Shown here piece by piece: positions 8,959 to 16,617 of a stretch of DNA of 64,000 nucleotides. The stretch spans positions 62,001 through 126,000 of the forward strand of contig NZ_QKYK01000004.1 of assembly GCF_003426815.1 (NCBI RefSeq), read 5' to 3'. The number at the start of each line of letters is the position of its first letter. Position 1 is the first letter of the stretch. The position numbers were made by a program, and so were the translations under genes. The stretch is from Desertimonas flava (GTDB taxonomy: Bacteria > Actinomycetota > Acidimicrobiia > Acidimicrobiales > Ilumatobacteraceae). The notes under the pieces are model-generated. The model saw nothing but the letters and a program-made list of their open reading frames with translations, made no database searches and was not told where the DNA came from.

Positions 8959-9254
8959 CGCCCTCGGCCGGCGAGTTCTGGCTCGCTGATCGCGGCGACG
9001 AGACGCGCCGGCTCGTCTTCGTCGTTTCCGACTCCAGGTTCCATCGCCTCGCCGAGCGAGCGGTCGTCGCCCCCGTGCTCGATGAGGCACCGGCGCAACT
9101 GCGCCCGTGGCACATCAGCATCGGTGAGGAACGGATCATCGCCGTCAACCTGGCCGGCACGGTGCCGACGGAGCGTCTGCTGGAACGCGCCGACGTCGTC
9201 GCCGGGGACGCACTCGTGCGCGTTCGCCGGGCAGCCCGAGCGATCATCGGCTGA
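8955..9254 (+). CDS. PemK/MazF-like toxin
   Basis: A 99-residue protein starting at TTG 8955, overlapping the antitoxin stop. The N-terminus GEFWLADRGDETRRLVFVVSD and the following AVVAPVLDEAP and HISIGEERIIAVNLAGTVP segments match the small beta-barrel layout of the MazF/PemK/CcdB superfamily, and members of that family are endoribonucleases or gyrase poisons. Sequence is divergent, so the exact activity cannot be told. Gene order, size and overlap support a type II toxin. It sits at the right edge of the tRNA-bounded islet, a typical place for a stabilising module. Confidence 0.65.
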   Translation: MTPSAGEFWLADRGDETRRLVFVVSDSRFHRLAERAVVAPVLDEAPAQLRPWHISIGEERIIAVNLAGTVPTERLLERADVVAGDALVRVRRAARAIIG

Positions 9255-9410
9255 CCGGATCGCTCCCTGCTGGAGGCGCGCGGGTCGTTCCACCGTGGCG
9301 GCTGCTCATCCGGACCGTGCCGCACCGGTCCTCCAGTCACCGTCCTGAGCCGGACGGTCTGACCGGACCCCCGGATACCGTCAGTCCTGGTAGATCACAT
9401 TTCTGGCTGG

Positions 9411-9483
9411 CGCGCTCGGAGGGAGTCGAACCCCCAACCTTCTGATCCGTAGTCAGATGCTCTATCCATTGAGCTACGAGCGC
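9411..9483 (-). tRNA. tRNA-Arg(ACG)
   Basis: A 73-nt cloverleaf on the minus strand. The acceptor stem is GCGCTCG paired with CGAGCGC, with discriminator G. The anticodon stem TCTGA/TCAGA encloses the loop CTACGGA, anticodon ACG (position 34 is expected to be edited to inosine). The T loop reads GTTCGACT. CCA is not encoded. Its 3' part is duplicated at 6136-6185. Confidence 0.96.
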
Positions 9484-9601
9484 AGTTGTTGTGGCTCGAT
9501 GAGTCTAGGCCGATTGCTGCCAGTTGCACCCGTCGATCTCGAGCAGGTCGCGCGCCACGACGCGGAGCCTCGGCGCCTACTGCCGGCCTGGTTCGGGCGC
9601 G

Positions 9602-10552
9602 CTACGTGGGCGTCACGGTGATCCTGCCGTCGGTGACGTGGACGGCCATCGGGTCGCTGATCCATCCCCCGAATCCGTGATCGTCGTGCTCGCGCCACGC
9701 CAGGGCGACGGGCCGGGCGGGGCGGTCGGTCGAGCTCGGCGGCGTCACCAGCTTCGCCCCGTACCACCCCTCATCGAGGATCAGATGGAGACGATCCCAG
9801 TCCCAGGGGCCGAGCGGACCGGCCGTCGAGGGCACCACGTACGTGCCGGGATCGGTCCCGGCGTGGCCCTCTGCCGGCACGGAGCCCCGGGCGCTCGAGA
9901 ACAACAGGAACCAGCGCCCGTCCAGCTCGATGACGTCAGGAATCTCCAGATGGCCGAACGGGGTCGGCCCGCTCAGCGGGGGCCGCACTTCCCACGTCGT
10001 CAGGTCGGGCGAGGTCGCCCGACCGATCGTGCCGCGCTCACTCCTCTCGCCGGTCGGCAGACGCGCCGTGACCAGCGCGTTCCAGACACCGTCGACGTGC
10101 ACCACCACCGGATCACGCCACGCCTGGTCGTGCCAGATCGACGTGTCCAGCGTCTCGTACCAACGGTCGTCGAGCTCGAAGGCCCGGCCGTCGCCGACAC
10201 GCTCCCACGCGATCAGATCATCCGACACGGCGTGCCCCACGCGCTGGACCAGCCCGCTCTCGGCGCGCGAGGTGCCGGTGTACAGCAGATGCCACCGGTC
10301 GGGCCCGCGCACGACGTTGCCCGTCCAGACCGTGTAGTCGTCCCACGCCGGGCCGGGCGAGGGAGCGAGGGCATCGGGGAGCACCGTCCACCCGCGCAGG
10401 TCACGCGACACCGCGTGGCCGATCGACGAGTTCCAATGCCGCTGATCGGCATCACCGAGCGCGCGGTCAGCCTGCAGGTAGAAGAGATGCACGTCGGCGC
10501 CGTCGGCCACGCACCAGAAGTCCCAGACCCATCGATCGGCCAGTCGCAGCAC
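9602..10552 (-). CDS. GH32-like glycoside hydrolase
   Basis: A 316-residue single-domain protein that fits a five-bladed propeller of clan GH-J/GH43 type. The N-terminal WVWDFW supplies a candidate nucleophile Asp. The motif HDQAWRDP (about residue 142) matches the RDP motif, and HLEIPDV (about 200) matches the ECPD acid/base motif of GH32 with Ile for Cys. There is no signal peptide and no C-terminal beta-sandwich, so it should act in the cytoplasm on an imported fructoside such as sucrose or a short fructan. Start is GTG 10552. It is the last gene of the LacI-regulated sugar operon, six bases after the permease. Confidence 0.75.
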   Translation of the reverse strand: MLRLADRWVWDFWCVADGADVHLFYLQADRALGDADQRHWNSSIGHAVSRDLRGWTVLPDALAPSPGPAWDDYTVWTGNVVRGPDRWHLLYTGTSRAESGLVQRVGHAVSDDLIAWERVGDGRAFELDDRWYETLDTSIWHDQAWRDPVVVHVDGVWNALVTARLPTGERSERGTIGRATSPDLTTWEVRPPLSGPTPFGHLEIPDVIELDGRWFLLFSSARGSVPAEGHAGTDPGTYVVPSTAGPLGPWDWDRLHLILDEGWYGAKLVTPPSSTDRPARPVALAWREHDDHGFGGWISDPMAVHVTDGRITVTPT

Positions 10553-10558
10553 GGAGAC

Positions 10559-11434
10559 CTATCCCTTCACGCCGGTCGACGCGACGCCCCGGACGAACCA
10601 GCGCTGGAAGAGCACGAACACCGTCAGGACGGGCAACGTCATCAGCGTGGCGTAGGCCATGATGTCGCCCCACTGCACCGGCGGCGTCGTCTTGAACGTG
10701 CCGATGCCGAGCGGCAGGGGCCGCACGTCGATCCCCCTGGTCACCATCACCGGCCACAGGAACTGGCCCCACGAGAACAGGAAGCCGAGGATCGCCATCG
10801 TCGCGTACGCCGGTTTGGCGAGCGGCATCACGATCGACACGAACGTCCGGACGGGGCCGGCGCCGTCGACCTTCGCTGCCTCCTCCAGGGACTTCGGCAC
10901 GTTGAGGAAGAACGTGTAGAAGAGGTACACGAACAGCGGGTTGGCGATGAACGGGACGATCTGCACCCGGTAGCTGTCGAGCCACCCGAGTTCGGCGGCG
11001 AGGTAGAGCAACGGAACGGCGAGGGCCTCGAACGGGATGATGATCAAGGCGATGACCGAGACGATGATCACGCTGCGTCCGCGGAACTTCAGGCGCGCCA
11101 GGGCGTAGCCGAACAGGCTGTTGACGACCAGCCCGACGATCACGATGCTGCCGGAGATCACCACGCTGTTGAGGAACGCCCGCGTCAACGACGCCCGGTC
11201 GACGGCGTCGCGGTAGTTCTCCAGACCGACGAACGGTGTGGGTGAGAACGCGCTCACCGAGTCGCCGCTCGACAGCACGGCCGAGTCCTCCTTGAACGAC
11301 GAGGCCACCATGTAGACGAGCGGGAACAGGAAGAACGCCGCGGCGACGATCATGATGACGTACTGAACGGTCGCCATGCGCCGCCGGTCACGGCGCAGCG
11401 AACGGCCCTCGTGATCATCCGATGTGGCGGTCAT
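10559..11434 (-). CDS. Carbohydrate ABC transporter permease, MalG type
   Basis: A 291-residue inner-membrane subunit of a CUT1 sugar importer. Six helices are visible, the first at about residues 24-44. The cytoplasmic EAA loop reads EEAAKVDGAG near residue 187 and contacts the ATPase. The ATG at 11434 overlaps the stop of the MalF-type gene (ATGA), so the pair is coupled. No ATPase gene lies in this operon; a shared MsiK-like ATPase encoded elsewhere is common in actinomycetes and is the likely partner. Confidence 0.92.
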   Translation of the reverse strand: MTATSDDHEGRSLRRDRRRMATVQYVIMIVAAAFFLFPLVYMVASSFKEDSAVLSSGDSVSAFSPTPFVGLENYRDAVDRASLTRAFLNSVVISGSIVIVGLVVNSLFGYALARLKFRGRSVIIVSVIALIIIPFEALAVPLLYLAAELGWLDSYRVQIVPFIANPLFVYLFYTFFLNVPKSLEEAAKVDGAGPVRTFVSIVMPLAKPAYATMAILGFLFSWGQFLWPVMVTRGIDVRPLPLGIGTFKTTPPVQWGDIMAYATLMTLPVLTVFVLFQRWFVRGVASTGVKG

Positions 11435-12339
11435 GACTCCTGGCTCGCTTCCTTCACGAAGCGCCGCTGGACGATCGTGAGGCTCAGGACGAGCACGAAG
11501 AAGATGATGGCGATCGCCGACCCCCGACCGATCTGCTGGCGCCCGAACCCGGTCTCGACGAGATCGAGCATCATCGTGCGGGTCGAGTTGCGCGGCCCGC
11601 CCGGCGACCGGGGCATGAGCCACACCTGATCGAAGAGCCGGAACGACAGGATCGTCGTCACGGTGACGACGAAGAGCAGGCCGTTGCGGATCCCGGGCAC
11701 GGTGACGTGGCGGAACTGCTCCCAGCGCGACGCACCGTCGATCGACGCCGCCTCGTAGAGGCTCGCCGGCACGTCCTGCAGCGCCGCCAGCAGGATGATC
11801 ATCTGGAAGCCGACGCCCTGCCAGAGCGACACGATCATCACGGCGGGCAGGGCCCAGGTCGTGCTCTGCAGCCAGTCGGGGTGGAACGCGCCGAACGTCA
11901 CCGTCTCGAGCACGGCGTTCACGAGCCCGTCCGGGTTGAACAGCAGCGTCCAGATCGTCGCCGCTGCGGCCATCACGGTGACGACGGGCATGAAGTAGAT
12001 GGTGCGGAACACGACGCGGCCCCGCAGGTTCGTGTTCACCAGCAGGGCCAGCCCGAGCGCACCCGCTGTCTGCACGGGGACGATGACGGCGACGAAGATC
12101 AAGTTGTTCTTGAGCCCGCGCCAGAACGCTCCGTCGGTCAGGACGTCGCGGAAGTTCTCGAACCCGACGAACCTCGTGGGCAGCGGTGAGATCAGCCGGC
12201 GATTGGTCAGCGAGAACCAGCCGGCCAGGGCGAACGGGAGCGCGACGGTGGCGAGCAGCAGCACGATGGCCGGTGCCGAGAACAGCAATCCGGCGCGGGC
12301 TTCGGCGCGTTCGGCATTGGGTCGCCGCAGCGTGATCAT
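11431..12339 (-). CDS. Carbohydrate ABC transporter permease, MalF type
   Basis: A 302-residue CUT1 permease partner of the following MalG-like protein. It has six predicted helices and the EAA motif YEAASIDGAS near residue 194. Start is ATG 12339. It is separated from the upstream binding-protein gene by 92 bp that contain a strong hairpin, which probably lowers permease expression relative to the binding protein. Substrate is inferred from the neighbouring GH32-like enzyme to be a fructose-containing sugar. Confidence 0.92.
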   Translation of the reverse strand: MITLRRPNAERAEARAGLLFSAPAIVLLLATVALPFALAGWFSLTNRRLISPLPTRFVGFENFRDVLTDGAFWRGLKNNLIFVAVIVPVQTAGALGLALLVNTNLRGRVVFRTIYFMPVVTVMAAAATIWTLLFNPDGLVNAVLETVTFGAFHPDWLQSTTWALPAVMIVSLWQGVGFQMIILLAALQDVPASLYEAASIDGASRWEQFRHVTVPGIRNGLLFVVTVTTILSFRLFDQVWLMPRSPGGPRNSTRTMMLDLVETGFGRQQIGRGSAIAIIFFVLVLSLTIVQRRFVKEASQES

Positions 12340-12376
12340 GGTTCGGCCTCCACGGCTTCGACCTCCAGGCGGACCG

Positions 12377-12413
12377 GCAGCGGCCGCCGCGCCGGAACGT
12401 CGGCGGCCGCTGC
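12377..12413 (-). promoter_or_regulatory. Perfect 13-bp intergenic hairpin between binding protein and permeases
   Basis: GCAGCGGCCGCCG (12377-12389) and CGGCGGCCGCTGC (12401-12413) form a perfect 13-bp stem with an 11-nt loop. It lies between the binding-protein stop and the MalF-type start. Without a T-run it is more likely an mRNA-stabilising or attenuating element than a full terminator, as seen between malE and malF-type genes. Confidence 0.65.
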
Positions 12414-12431
12414 GTGGGGGGATGGTTGCGT

Positions 12432-13769
12432 TCAGCCCGGAGCCGGATAGCCCTCGTTGGCCTCGATGTCGGCATCGATCTCGTCGACCGCGGCGTCCAG
12501 CTCAACCTGCACGTCGGCGCCCTGGATGATGTTGTCGATCAGCGTGCGGAACACGCTCGTGATCGTCGGGTACGCCGGCGTGACCGGCCGGGGCACAGCG
12601 ACGTCGGGCGCCCCGTCGAGCTGCTCGACGAACAACTCCAGGTCGCCGCCCGGCTGATGGAGCGGCGACTGCTCGACCGCCGACCGGGTCCCCGGGATCG
12701 CCCCGTTCACGTCGGTGATCGCGAGGATCGTCTCGTCCGACATGAGGAACTCGATCACGGCCCAGGCGGCGTCGGGGTCGCCGGCGTTGGACGTCATGCC
12801 CCACGCCCACGAGCCCATCCCCGTACGGGTCCCGTTGCCGAAGTCCGGAAGCGGGAGCACGACCAGGTCGTCGCCGGCCGCCTCCTTGTACGGGACGTAC
12901 ATCCAGTGACCGACCCACGAGATCGGCGAACGCTGCTCGAGGAAGTTGGAGTCGTCGGCGGCATCGGCATCGATCAGCCCGTCGGTCACCCACGTCTGGA
13001 ACTGGGTCAGCGCGGCGGCCACCTCGGGCGTGTTGAGCGCGCCGTCGGCGGTGGCGCCTGTTTCACGGTCGATGAGATCGCCGCCCGCCGACCAGACGAT
13101 CGGGGCGAAGGCGTACGTCGACCACTCGCCCTGCACGCCGTACCAGAACTTGGTGTCGAGCGGGTGCTCGTAGCCGGCCTCCTGCAGGTCGCGGAGAATC
13201 TGTTCCAGCTCATCGGCCGTCCAGGCGTCATCGGCCCCGGCGGGGATCCGCGCTCCCACCTCCTCGAGCGCCGACGCCCAGGCGTACAGGCCGAGCCCGG
13301 AGTCGAAGCTGCCGAGACCGTAGAGCTCGCCGTTGTAGGTCCCCTGCTCGACGATCGAGGGCAGAAGGTTGTTGCGCACCTCGTCGGTCACGCACGACTC
13401 GAGCGACACGAGACTGCCAACCCAGGCGAGGTTCGCCATGTTGGGGCCGTCGAAGTCGAGCACCGCCGGCAGGTCGCCGGCGGCCGCCGCCGAGTTGATC
13501 TGGTCGGTGTACTGGCCCTCAGGGATGAGCGTCAGGTCGACCGAGACGCCGATGTCCGCTCCCGGTCCGGCGTTGAACGCTTCGATGGCCGCTGTGTAGG
13601 CGTCAGCCTCGCTGCCTTCGTGGGCGAACATCGACAGTGTTCCCTCGTCGATGGTGCCGTCGCAGCCGGTCGCGGCCGACCCGCTGGCCGGCAACGCCGA
13701 GGCCGTGGCCGTCGCGGTCGCCGCTATCGTCAGCGTCGCCGCGAGGCCGATCAGTGATCGCTTCTGCAT
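12432..13769 (-). CDS. Extracellular solute-binding protein family 1 (sugar)
   Basis: A 445-residue exported sugar receptor for the CUT1 importer. Residues 1 to about 33 form a signal peptide (basic MQKR, then an Ala-rich core). A Cys follows at about residue 36 but without a good lipobox, so lipid anchoring is uncertain. Family-1 features include the early GTLSMFAHEGSEADAYTAAI, the NSAAAAGDLPAVLDFDGP segment and a late IEFLMSDETILAITDVNGA. The start lies nine bases after the LacI gene stop, so both are probably on one transcript. High abundance relative to the permeases is expected from the hairpin behind it. Confidence 0.92.
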   Translation of the reverse strand: MQKRSLIGLAATLTIAATATATASALPASGSAATGCDGTIDEGTLSMFAHEGSEADAYTAAIEAFNAGPGADIGVSVDLTLIPEGQYTDQINSAAAAGDLPAVLDFDGPNMANLAWVGSLVSLESCVTDEVRNNLLPSIVEQGTYNGELYGLGSFDSGLGLYAWASALEEVGARIPAGADDAWTADELEQILRDLQEAGYEHPLDTKFWYGVQGEWSTYAFAPIVWSAGGDLIDRETGATADGALNTPEVAAALTQFQTWVTDGLIDADAADDSNFLEQRSPISWVGHWMYVPYKEAAGDDLVVLPLPDFGNGTRTGMGSWAWGMTSNAGDPDAAWAVIEFLMSDETILAITDVNGAIPGTRSAVEQSPLHQPGGDLELFVEQLDGAPDVAVPRPVTPAYPTITSVFRTLIDNIIQGADVQVELDAAVDEIDADIEANEGYPAPG

Positions 13770-13778
13770 GGGTGCTCC

Positions 13779-14843
13779 TCATCCGGTGGTGGTTGCTGGT
13801 TGCTGCACCGGCGCTGTTGGAGCAGCGCCGGTGCTCCGGCGCACGACGAGCTGCAGGGGCAGCGCGACGTGGCGCCGGGATGGTTTGTCGCCGCCCGCCA
13901 GCGACGTGATCAGCTGCGCGGCGCGGCGTCCCGACTCGGCGATCGGTTGTCGGATGGTCGTCAGGCCGGCGGACTCGGCGATCTCCACGTCGTCGAAGCC
14001 GACCACCGAGAGCTCGCCGGGGACGTCGATCCCCAGCTCCCGTGCCGCGGCGAGCACGCCGACGGCCTGCGTGTCCGAGGTCGTCACGATCCCGGTCGGC
14101 CGATCTCGCCCCGTCAGCAACTGCACGGCCAGCTCGCGGGCGACATCCTTGGAGTGCGGGCCGGTGAGGCAGTTGCGCAGCTCGAGCCCACGCTCGGCGA
14201 GCGCCGAGGTGACGCCCCGAAGCCGTTCGGCGGCCGAGGTGAAGCCGAAGCCACTGTGGGCCTCGTCGTCACCGATGAACGCGATCGCCTCGTGCCCCAG
14301 TGACAGCAGATGATCAGCGGCCAGCCGGCCACCTTCGGCGTTGTCGATGAACAAGCTGACGTGACCCTGCACCTTGGCGTCGATCCACACCACCGGGAAG
14401 TCGGCCTCGAGCAACCGCCGGCGCACGTCGCCGTCGGGCGTGAGCGACACGACGATCACCCCTTCGGGCCGCAGGCTGCCGAGCAGCATGAGGAACTGGC
14501 CACGGGCGTGTTCGGGGGTCTCGACGTCGAGGATCGACACGGGCGTGCCGCTCGGGCGGAGCCCTTCGATGATGCCCTGGACGCGCGTCACCGCCGAGGG
14601 ATGGGTGACGAAGGGAACGACGACCACCACTGTGGCCAGCCGGCCCCGCGCCAGGCTCTGGGCGGCGTAGCTCGGGGCGTAGCCGAGGTCGGCGATCGCC
14701 GCCTCGACGCGCGAGCGGGTCGCGGCGCTGACATTGCCTCCGCCGTTGAGCACTCGCGAGACCGTGCCCTTGCCCACTCCGGCGTGCGAAGCGACGTCGT
14801 TGATCGTGACGTTCGCTGGCGACTGTTTCCCCATTCCCTGCAC
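13779..14843 (-). CDS. LacI-family transcriptional repressor
   Basis: A 354-residue regulator. Residues 12-34 (VTINDVASHAGVGKGTVSRV plus hinge) are the LacI helix-turn-helix, and the rest is a periplasmic-binding-like effector domain with the FPVVWIDAK and SVVGFDDVEIAE segments. It heads the sugar operon, so it probably represses its own synthesis and that of the transporter; sugar binding would release it. A perfect operator palindrome and promoter lie just upstream. GTG 14843 is used; ATG 14834 is an alternative three codons later. Confidence 0.93.
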   Translation of the reverse strand: MQGMGKQSPANVTINDVASHAGVGKGTVSRVLNGGGNVSAATRSRVEAAIADLGYAPSYAAQSLARGRLATVVVVVPFVTHPSAVTRVQGIIEGLRPSGTPVSILDVETPEHARGQFLMLLGSLRPEGVIVVSLTPDGDVRRRLLEADFPVVWIDAKVQGHVSLFIDNAEGGRLAADHLLSLGHEAIAFIGDDEAHSGFGFTSAAERLRGVTSALAERGLELRNCLTGPHSKDVARELAVQLLTGRDRPTGIVTTSDTQAVGVLAAARELGIDVPGELSVVGFDDVEIAESAGLTTIRQPIAESGRRAAQLITSLAGGDKPSRRHVALPLQLVVRRSTGAAPTAPVQQPATTTG

Positions 14844-14877
14844 GGCTCCCCCTGCGCAGTCCGGACGCCGGCCGGTT

Positions 14878-14891
14878 TGGAACCGGTTCCA
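14878..14891. promoter_or_regulatory. LacI-type operator palindrome
   Basis: TGGAACCGGTTCCA is a perfect 14-bp palindrome with the central CG typical of LacI-family operators. It sits 35 bp upstream of the lacI-type start and overlaps the expected transcription start of the promoter at 14897-14927, so repressor binding would block initiation. Confidence 0.85.
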
Positions 14892-14896
14892 TTTCC

Positions 14897-14927
14897 AGTA
14901 TGCCTACGGCCCTCGCCGCGATGTCAA
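14897..14927 (-). promoter_or_regulatory. Sigma-70-type promoter of the sugar operon
   Basis: On the minus strand TTGACA (14922-14927) is followed after 19 bases by CATACT (14897-14902). The -35 is a perfect consensus; the spacing is slightly long. Transcription would start near 14890, inside the operator. Confidence 0.65.
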
Positions 14928-15020
14928 GAGTCACGACGGCTCGGGCGGCGCGCGACGGCCGGCGCACCGAACGGGGCGGCCGTCTCGGGGATCAGCGCGA
15001 GATGGCGTCGGAGGTGTGGT

Positions 15021-15428
15021 TCAACCGCGCCGGCCGCGGAAGTCGTCGAGGCGCCGGCGGTCGCGCTTTGTGGGGCGGCCGGTGCCGGCGTCCCGGCGGA
15101 AGAGCGGGGCGACGTACTCGCGAGGCGGAGGGGGCGGGCTGTGGTCGACGAGACACTCGGCGGCGAGCGGGGCCGAAACGCGCTTGTCGATGAGCTTGAC
15201 GACCTCGAGGACGCGGTCGCGCTCGGCGATGTGGGCCTCGACCCGGTCCCCGACGCGCAGCGATGAGGCCGGCTTGGCCGAGCGGCCGTTGATGCTCACG
15301 TGGCCGCCCTTGCACGCGTCGGTCGCCAGCGATCGGGTCTTCACCAGACGGACGGCCCACATCCACACGTCGACACGCATCGTGTCGCCCGAGTCGCTCG
15401 CGTCCTTCGCCGCCGGTCGTGCCGTCAC
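15021..15428 (-). CDS. S4-domain RNA-binding protein, HslR-like
   Basis: A small basic protein of 135 residues. MRVDVWMWAVRLVKTRSLAT (from residue 17) followed by GGHVSINGRSAKPASSLRVGD is the S4 domain of the Hsp15/HslR family, which in E. coli binds free 50S subunits carrying stalled nascent chains. A proline-rich segment and a basic tail (TGRPTKRDRRRLDDFRG) follow, as in relatives. The ATG at 15380 starts exactly at the domain and may be the true start instead of GTG 15428. It is divergent from the YjbR-like gene. Confidence 0.85.
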   Translation of the reverse strand: MTARPAAKDASDSGDTMRVDVWMWAVRLVKTRSLATDACKGGHVSINGRSAKPASSLRVGDRVEAHIAERDRVLEVVKLIDKRVSAPLAAECLVDHSPPPPPREYVAPLFRRDAGTGRPTKRDRRRLDDFRGRRG

Positions 15429-15484
15429 GTGGCCTGCCCCATGCGCGCATCGTAGGAGCCGCCGGGCGCGCCAGAATCGTCGGT

Positions 15485-15877
15485 ATGGCCGATCAACGCC
15501 GCGCCGCCGAGGCGCTCGAACGTGTGCGGGAGATCTGCCTCGGGCTCCCCGAGGTGAGCGAGCGGCTCTCGCACGGCTCGCCGGCGTGGTTCGTGCGTGG
15601 GAAGAAGACGGTGGCGATGTTCGTCGACGATCACCACGGCGACGGCATCCTCGGCATCTGGTGCCCGGCGTTCCCGGGCGTGCAGGCCGAGATGGTTGAG
15701 GCCGAGCCCGAGCGCTTCTTCCGGCCGCCCTACGTCGGTCCGTCGGGCTGGCTCGGCGTCCGGCTCGACCGTGACGTCAGCTGGGACGAGGTGGCGTCGA
15801 TCGTCACCGACAGCTTCCGCAAGGTGGCGCCCAAGACCCTCGTCGCCAAGCTCGACGCAACCGGCGACGCCGGCTGA
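15485..15877 (+). CDS. MmcQ/YjbR (DUF419) family protein
   Basis: A 130-residue protein with the family's layout: an N-terminal helix (ALERVREICLGLPEVSERLS), a strand pair around AWFVRGKKTVAMFVDD, and the basic-aromatic RPPYVGPSGWLGVRLDR segment. These proteins have a CyaY-like DNA-binding fold; function is not established. ATG 15485 is selected because residues before it do not fit the family. It converges with the VanZ-like gene across a repeat-containing gap. Confidence 0.8.
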   Translation: MADQRRAAEALERVREICLGLPEVSERLSHGSPAWFVRGKKTVAMFVDDHHGDGILGIWCPAFPGVQAEMVEAEPERFFRPPYVGPSGWLGVRLDRDVSWDEVASIVTDSFRKVAPKTLVAKLDATGDAG

Positions 15878-15902
15878 GGTCGCCCCCGCCGACGTCTCTC
15901 TT

Positions 15903-15965
15903 ATCCGAGTACTGAAGGTCACCCGAGTACCGAAGGGCCAGAATCTGCGCGCTCGGTACTCGGAT
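15903..15965. repeat. Tandem 18-bp repeat with an inverted third copy
   Basis: Two 18-bp units, starting ATCCGAGTACTGAAGG (15903) and ACCCGAGTACCGAAGG (15921), match at 15 of 18 positions. A third copy is inverted at 15950-15965 (GTACTCGGAT). Either direct copy can pair with the inverted one to make a 12-13 bp stem. It lies between converging genes and may act as a bidirectional terminator. Confidence 0.6.
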
Positions 15966-15976
15966 GAAGCAACCCG

Positions 15977-16474
15977 TCACGCGTAGGGGCGGCGGGCGAA
16001 CAGCGCGGCCAGGCCGCTGTAGAGCAGGTAGCAGCACGCGACGAACACCGTCCCGAGGGCGACGCCGGCGAAGTTGGCGGTGAGGTCGGAGGTTTCGACC
16101 TCCCGAGAGGTCGACACCGATCCCTGCAGCTTCTCGATCACCGCACTGGCGCCGAAGACGACGATCGATCCGACGATCAGGCCGATCCAGCTCCACAACG
16201 CCCAGCCCACGAACACGGTGGCGATCGCCCACACGGCGATGTGCACGATCGTGTCGCTGCGGGGTAGGCGGGGGTCGTTCAGCACGTCGGCACCTCGGCC
16301 GCCGAGGTCGATGCGATCGAACAGCCTCGTGATCGTCGCCCCGCCGACGCGCTTCAGATACCCGGGCGCTCGGTCGGAGAGCATCAGCACGGCGTTGAAG
16401 AGCATGGCGACGACGCCGACGAGCGCGACGAACGCCCGCAGGACGACTGGTGGCCGGCGACGGGGAGACGCCAT
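15977..16474 (-). CDS. VanZ-like membrane protein
   Basis: A 165-residue protein with about four membrane helices (AFVALVGVVAMLFNAVLML; IVHIAVWAIATVFVGWALWS; LIVGSIVVFGASAVIEKLQG; the C-terminal GVALGTVFVACCYLLY). SDTIVHIAVWAIATV and the GSVSTSREVETSDLTANFAG segment match the VanZ-like pattern in which a conserved His and an R-x-x-x-x-x-D-x-x-x-N region recur. VanZ proteins have been tied to glycopeptide tolerance and sporulation, but most family members are uncharacterised. ATG 16474 is preferred over an upstream start that adds a non-conserved tail. Confidence 0.65.
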   Translation of the reverse strand: MASPRRRPPVVLRAFVALVGVVAMLFNAVLMLSDRAPGYLKRVGGATITRLFDRIDLGGRGADVLNDPRLPRSDTIVHIAVWAIATVFVGWALWSWIGLIVGSIVVFGASAVIEKLQGSVSTSREVETSDLTANFAGVALGTVFVACCYLLYSGLAALFARRPYA

Positions 16475-16538
16475 CGGCTCAACCGTACGGGCCGGGCAGC
16501 GCCGGAACCCGTCGGGGGCGGCCACCGGAGTGTGGAAT

Positions 16539-16588
16539 GCCCGGCATCGGGCCGTCCGACACTCGGGCGCGGTTCAACACTCGGACGG
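16539..16588 (-). terminator. Possible terminator behind the LysM gene
   Basis: In the 90-bp gap after the LysM gene stop there are two small inverted repeats: GCCCG-GCAT-CGGGC (16539-16552) and CCGTCCGA (16552-16559) with TCGGACGG (16581-16588). No T-run. Position fits transcript ending, evidence is modest. Confidence 0.3.
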
Positions 16589-16617
16589 GTCGAGACGGGC
16601 GGGTGGACCGGGCGGGG

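Larger units (their letters stand above)
6136..9410. mobile_element. Candidate tRNA-Arg-associated islet (~3.3 kb)
   Basis: The interval lies between the intact tRNA-Arg(ACG) 3' end (9411) and the directly repeated 3' fragment of the same tRNA (6136-6185). Contents are an unrecognised 560-bp stretch, a frameshifted ABC-F gene and a toxin-antitoxin pair. No integrase or excisionase is visible inside, so the element is either decayed or was mobilised in trans. The flanking direct repeat is seen in the sequence; the integration history is inference. Confidence 0.5.

Noticed and set aside
9524-11245. Plus-strand open frame of 573 codons opposite the sugar operon
   Set aside because: It is antisense to the GH32-like and permease genes, whose motifs are clear; the translation is His/Arg/Gly/Pro-rich shadow.
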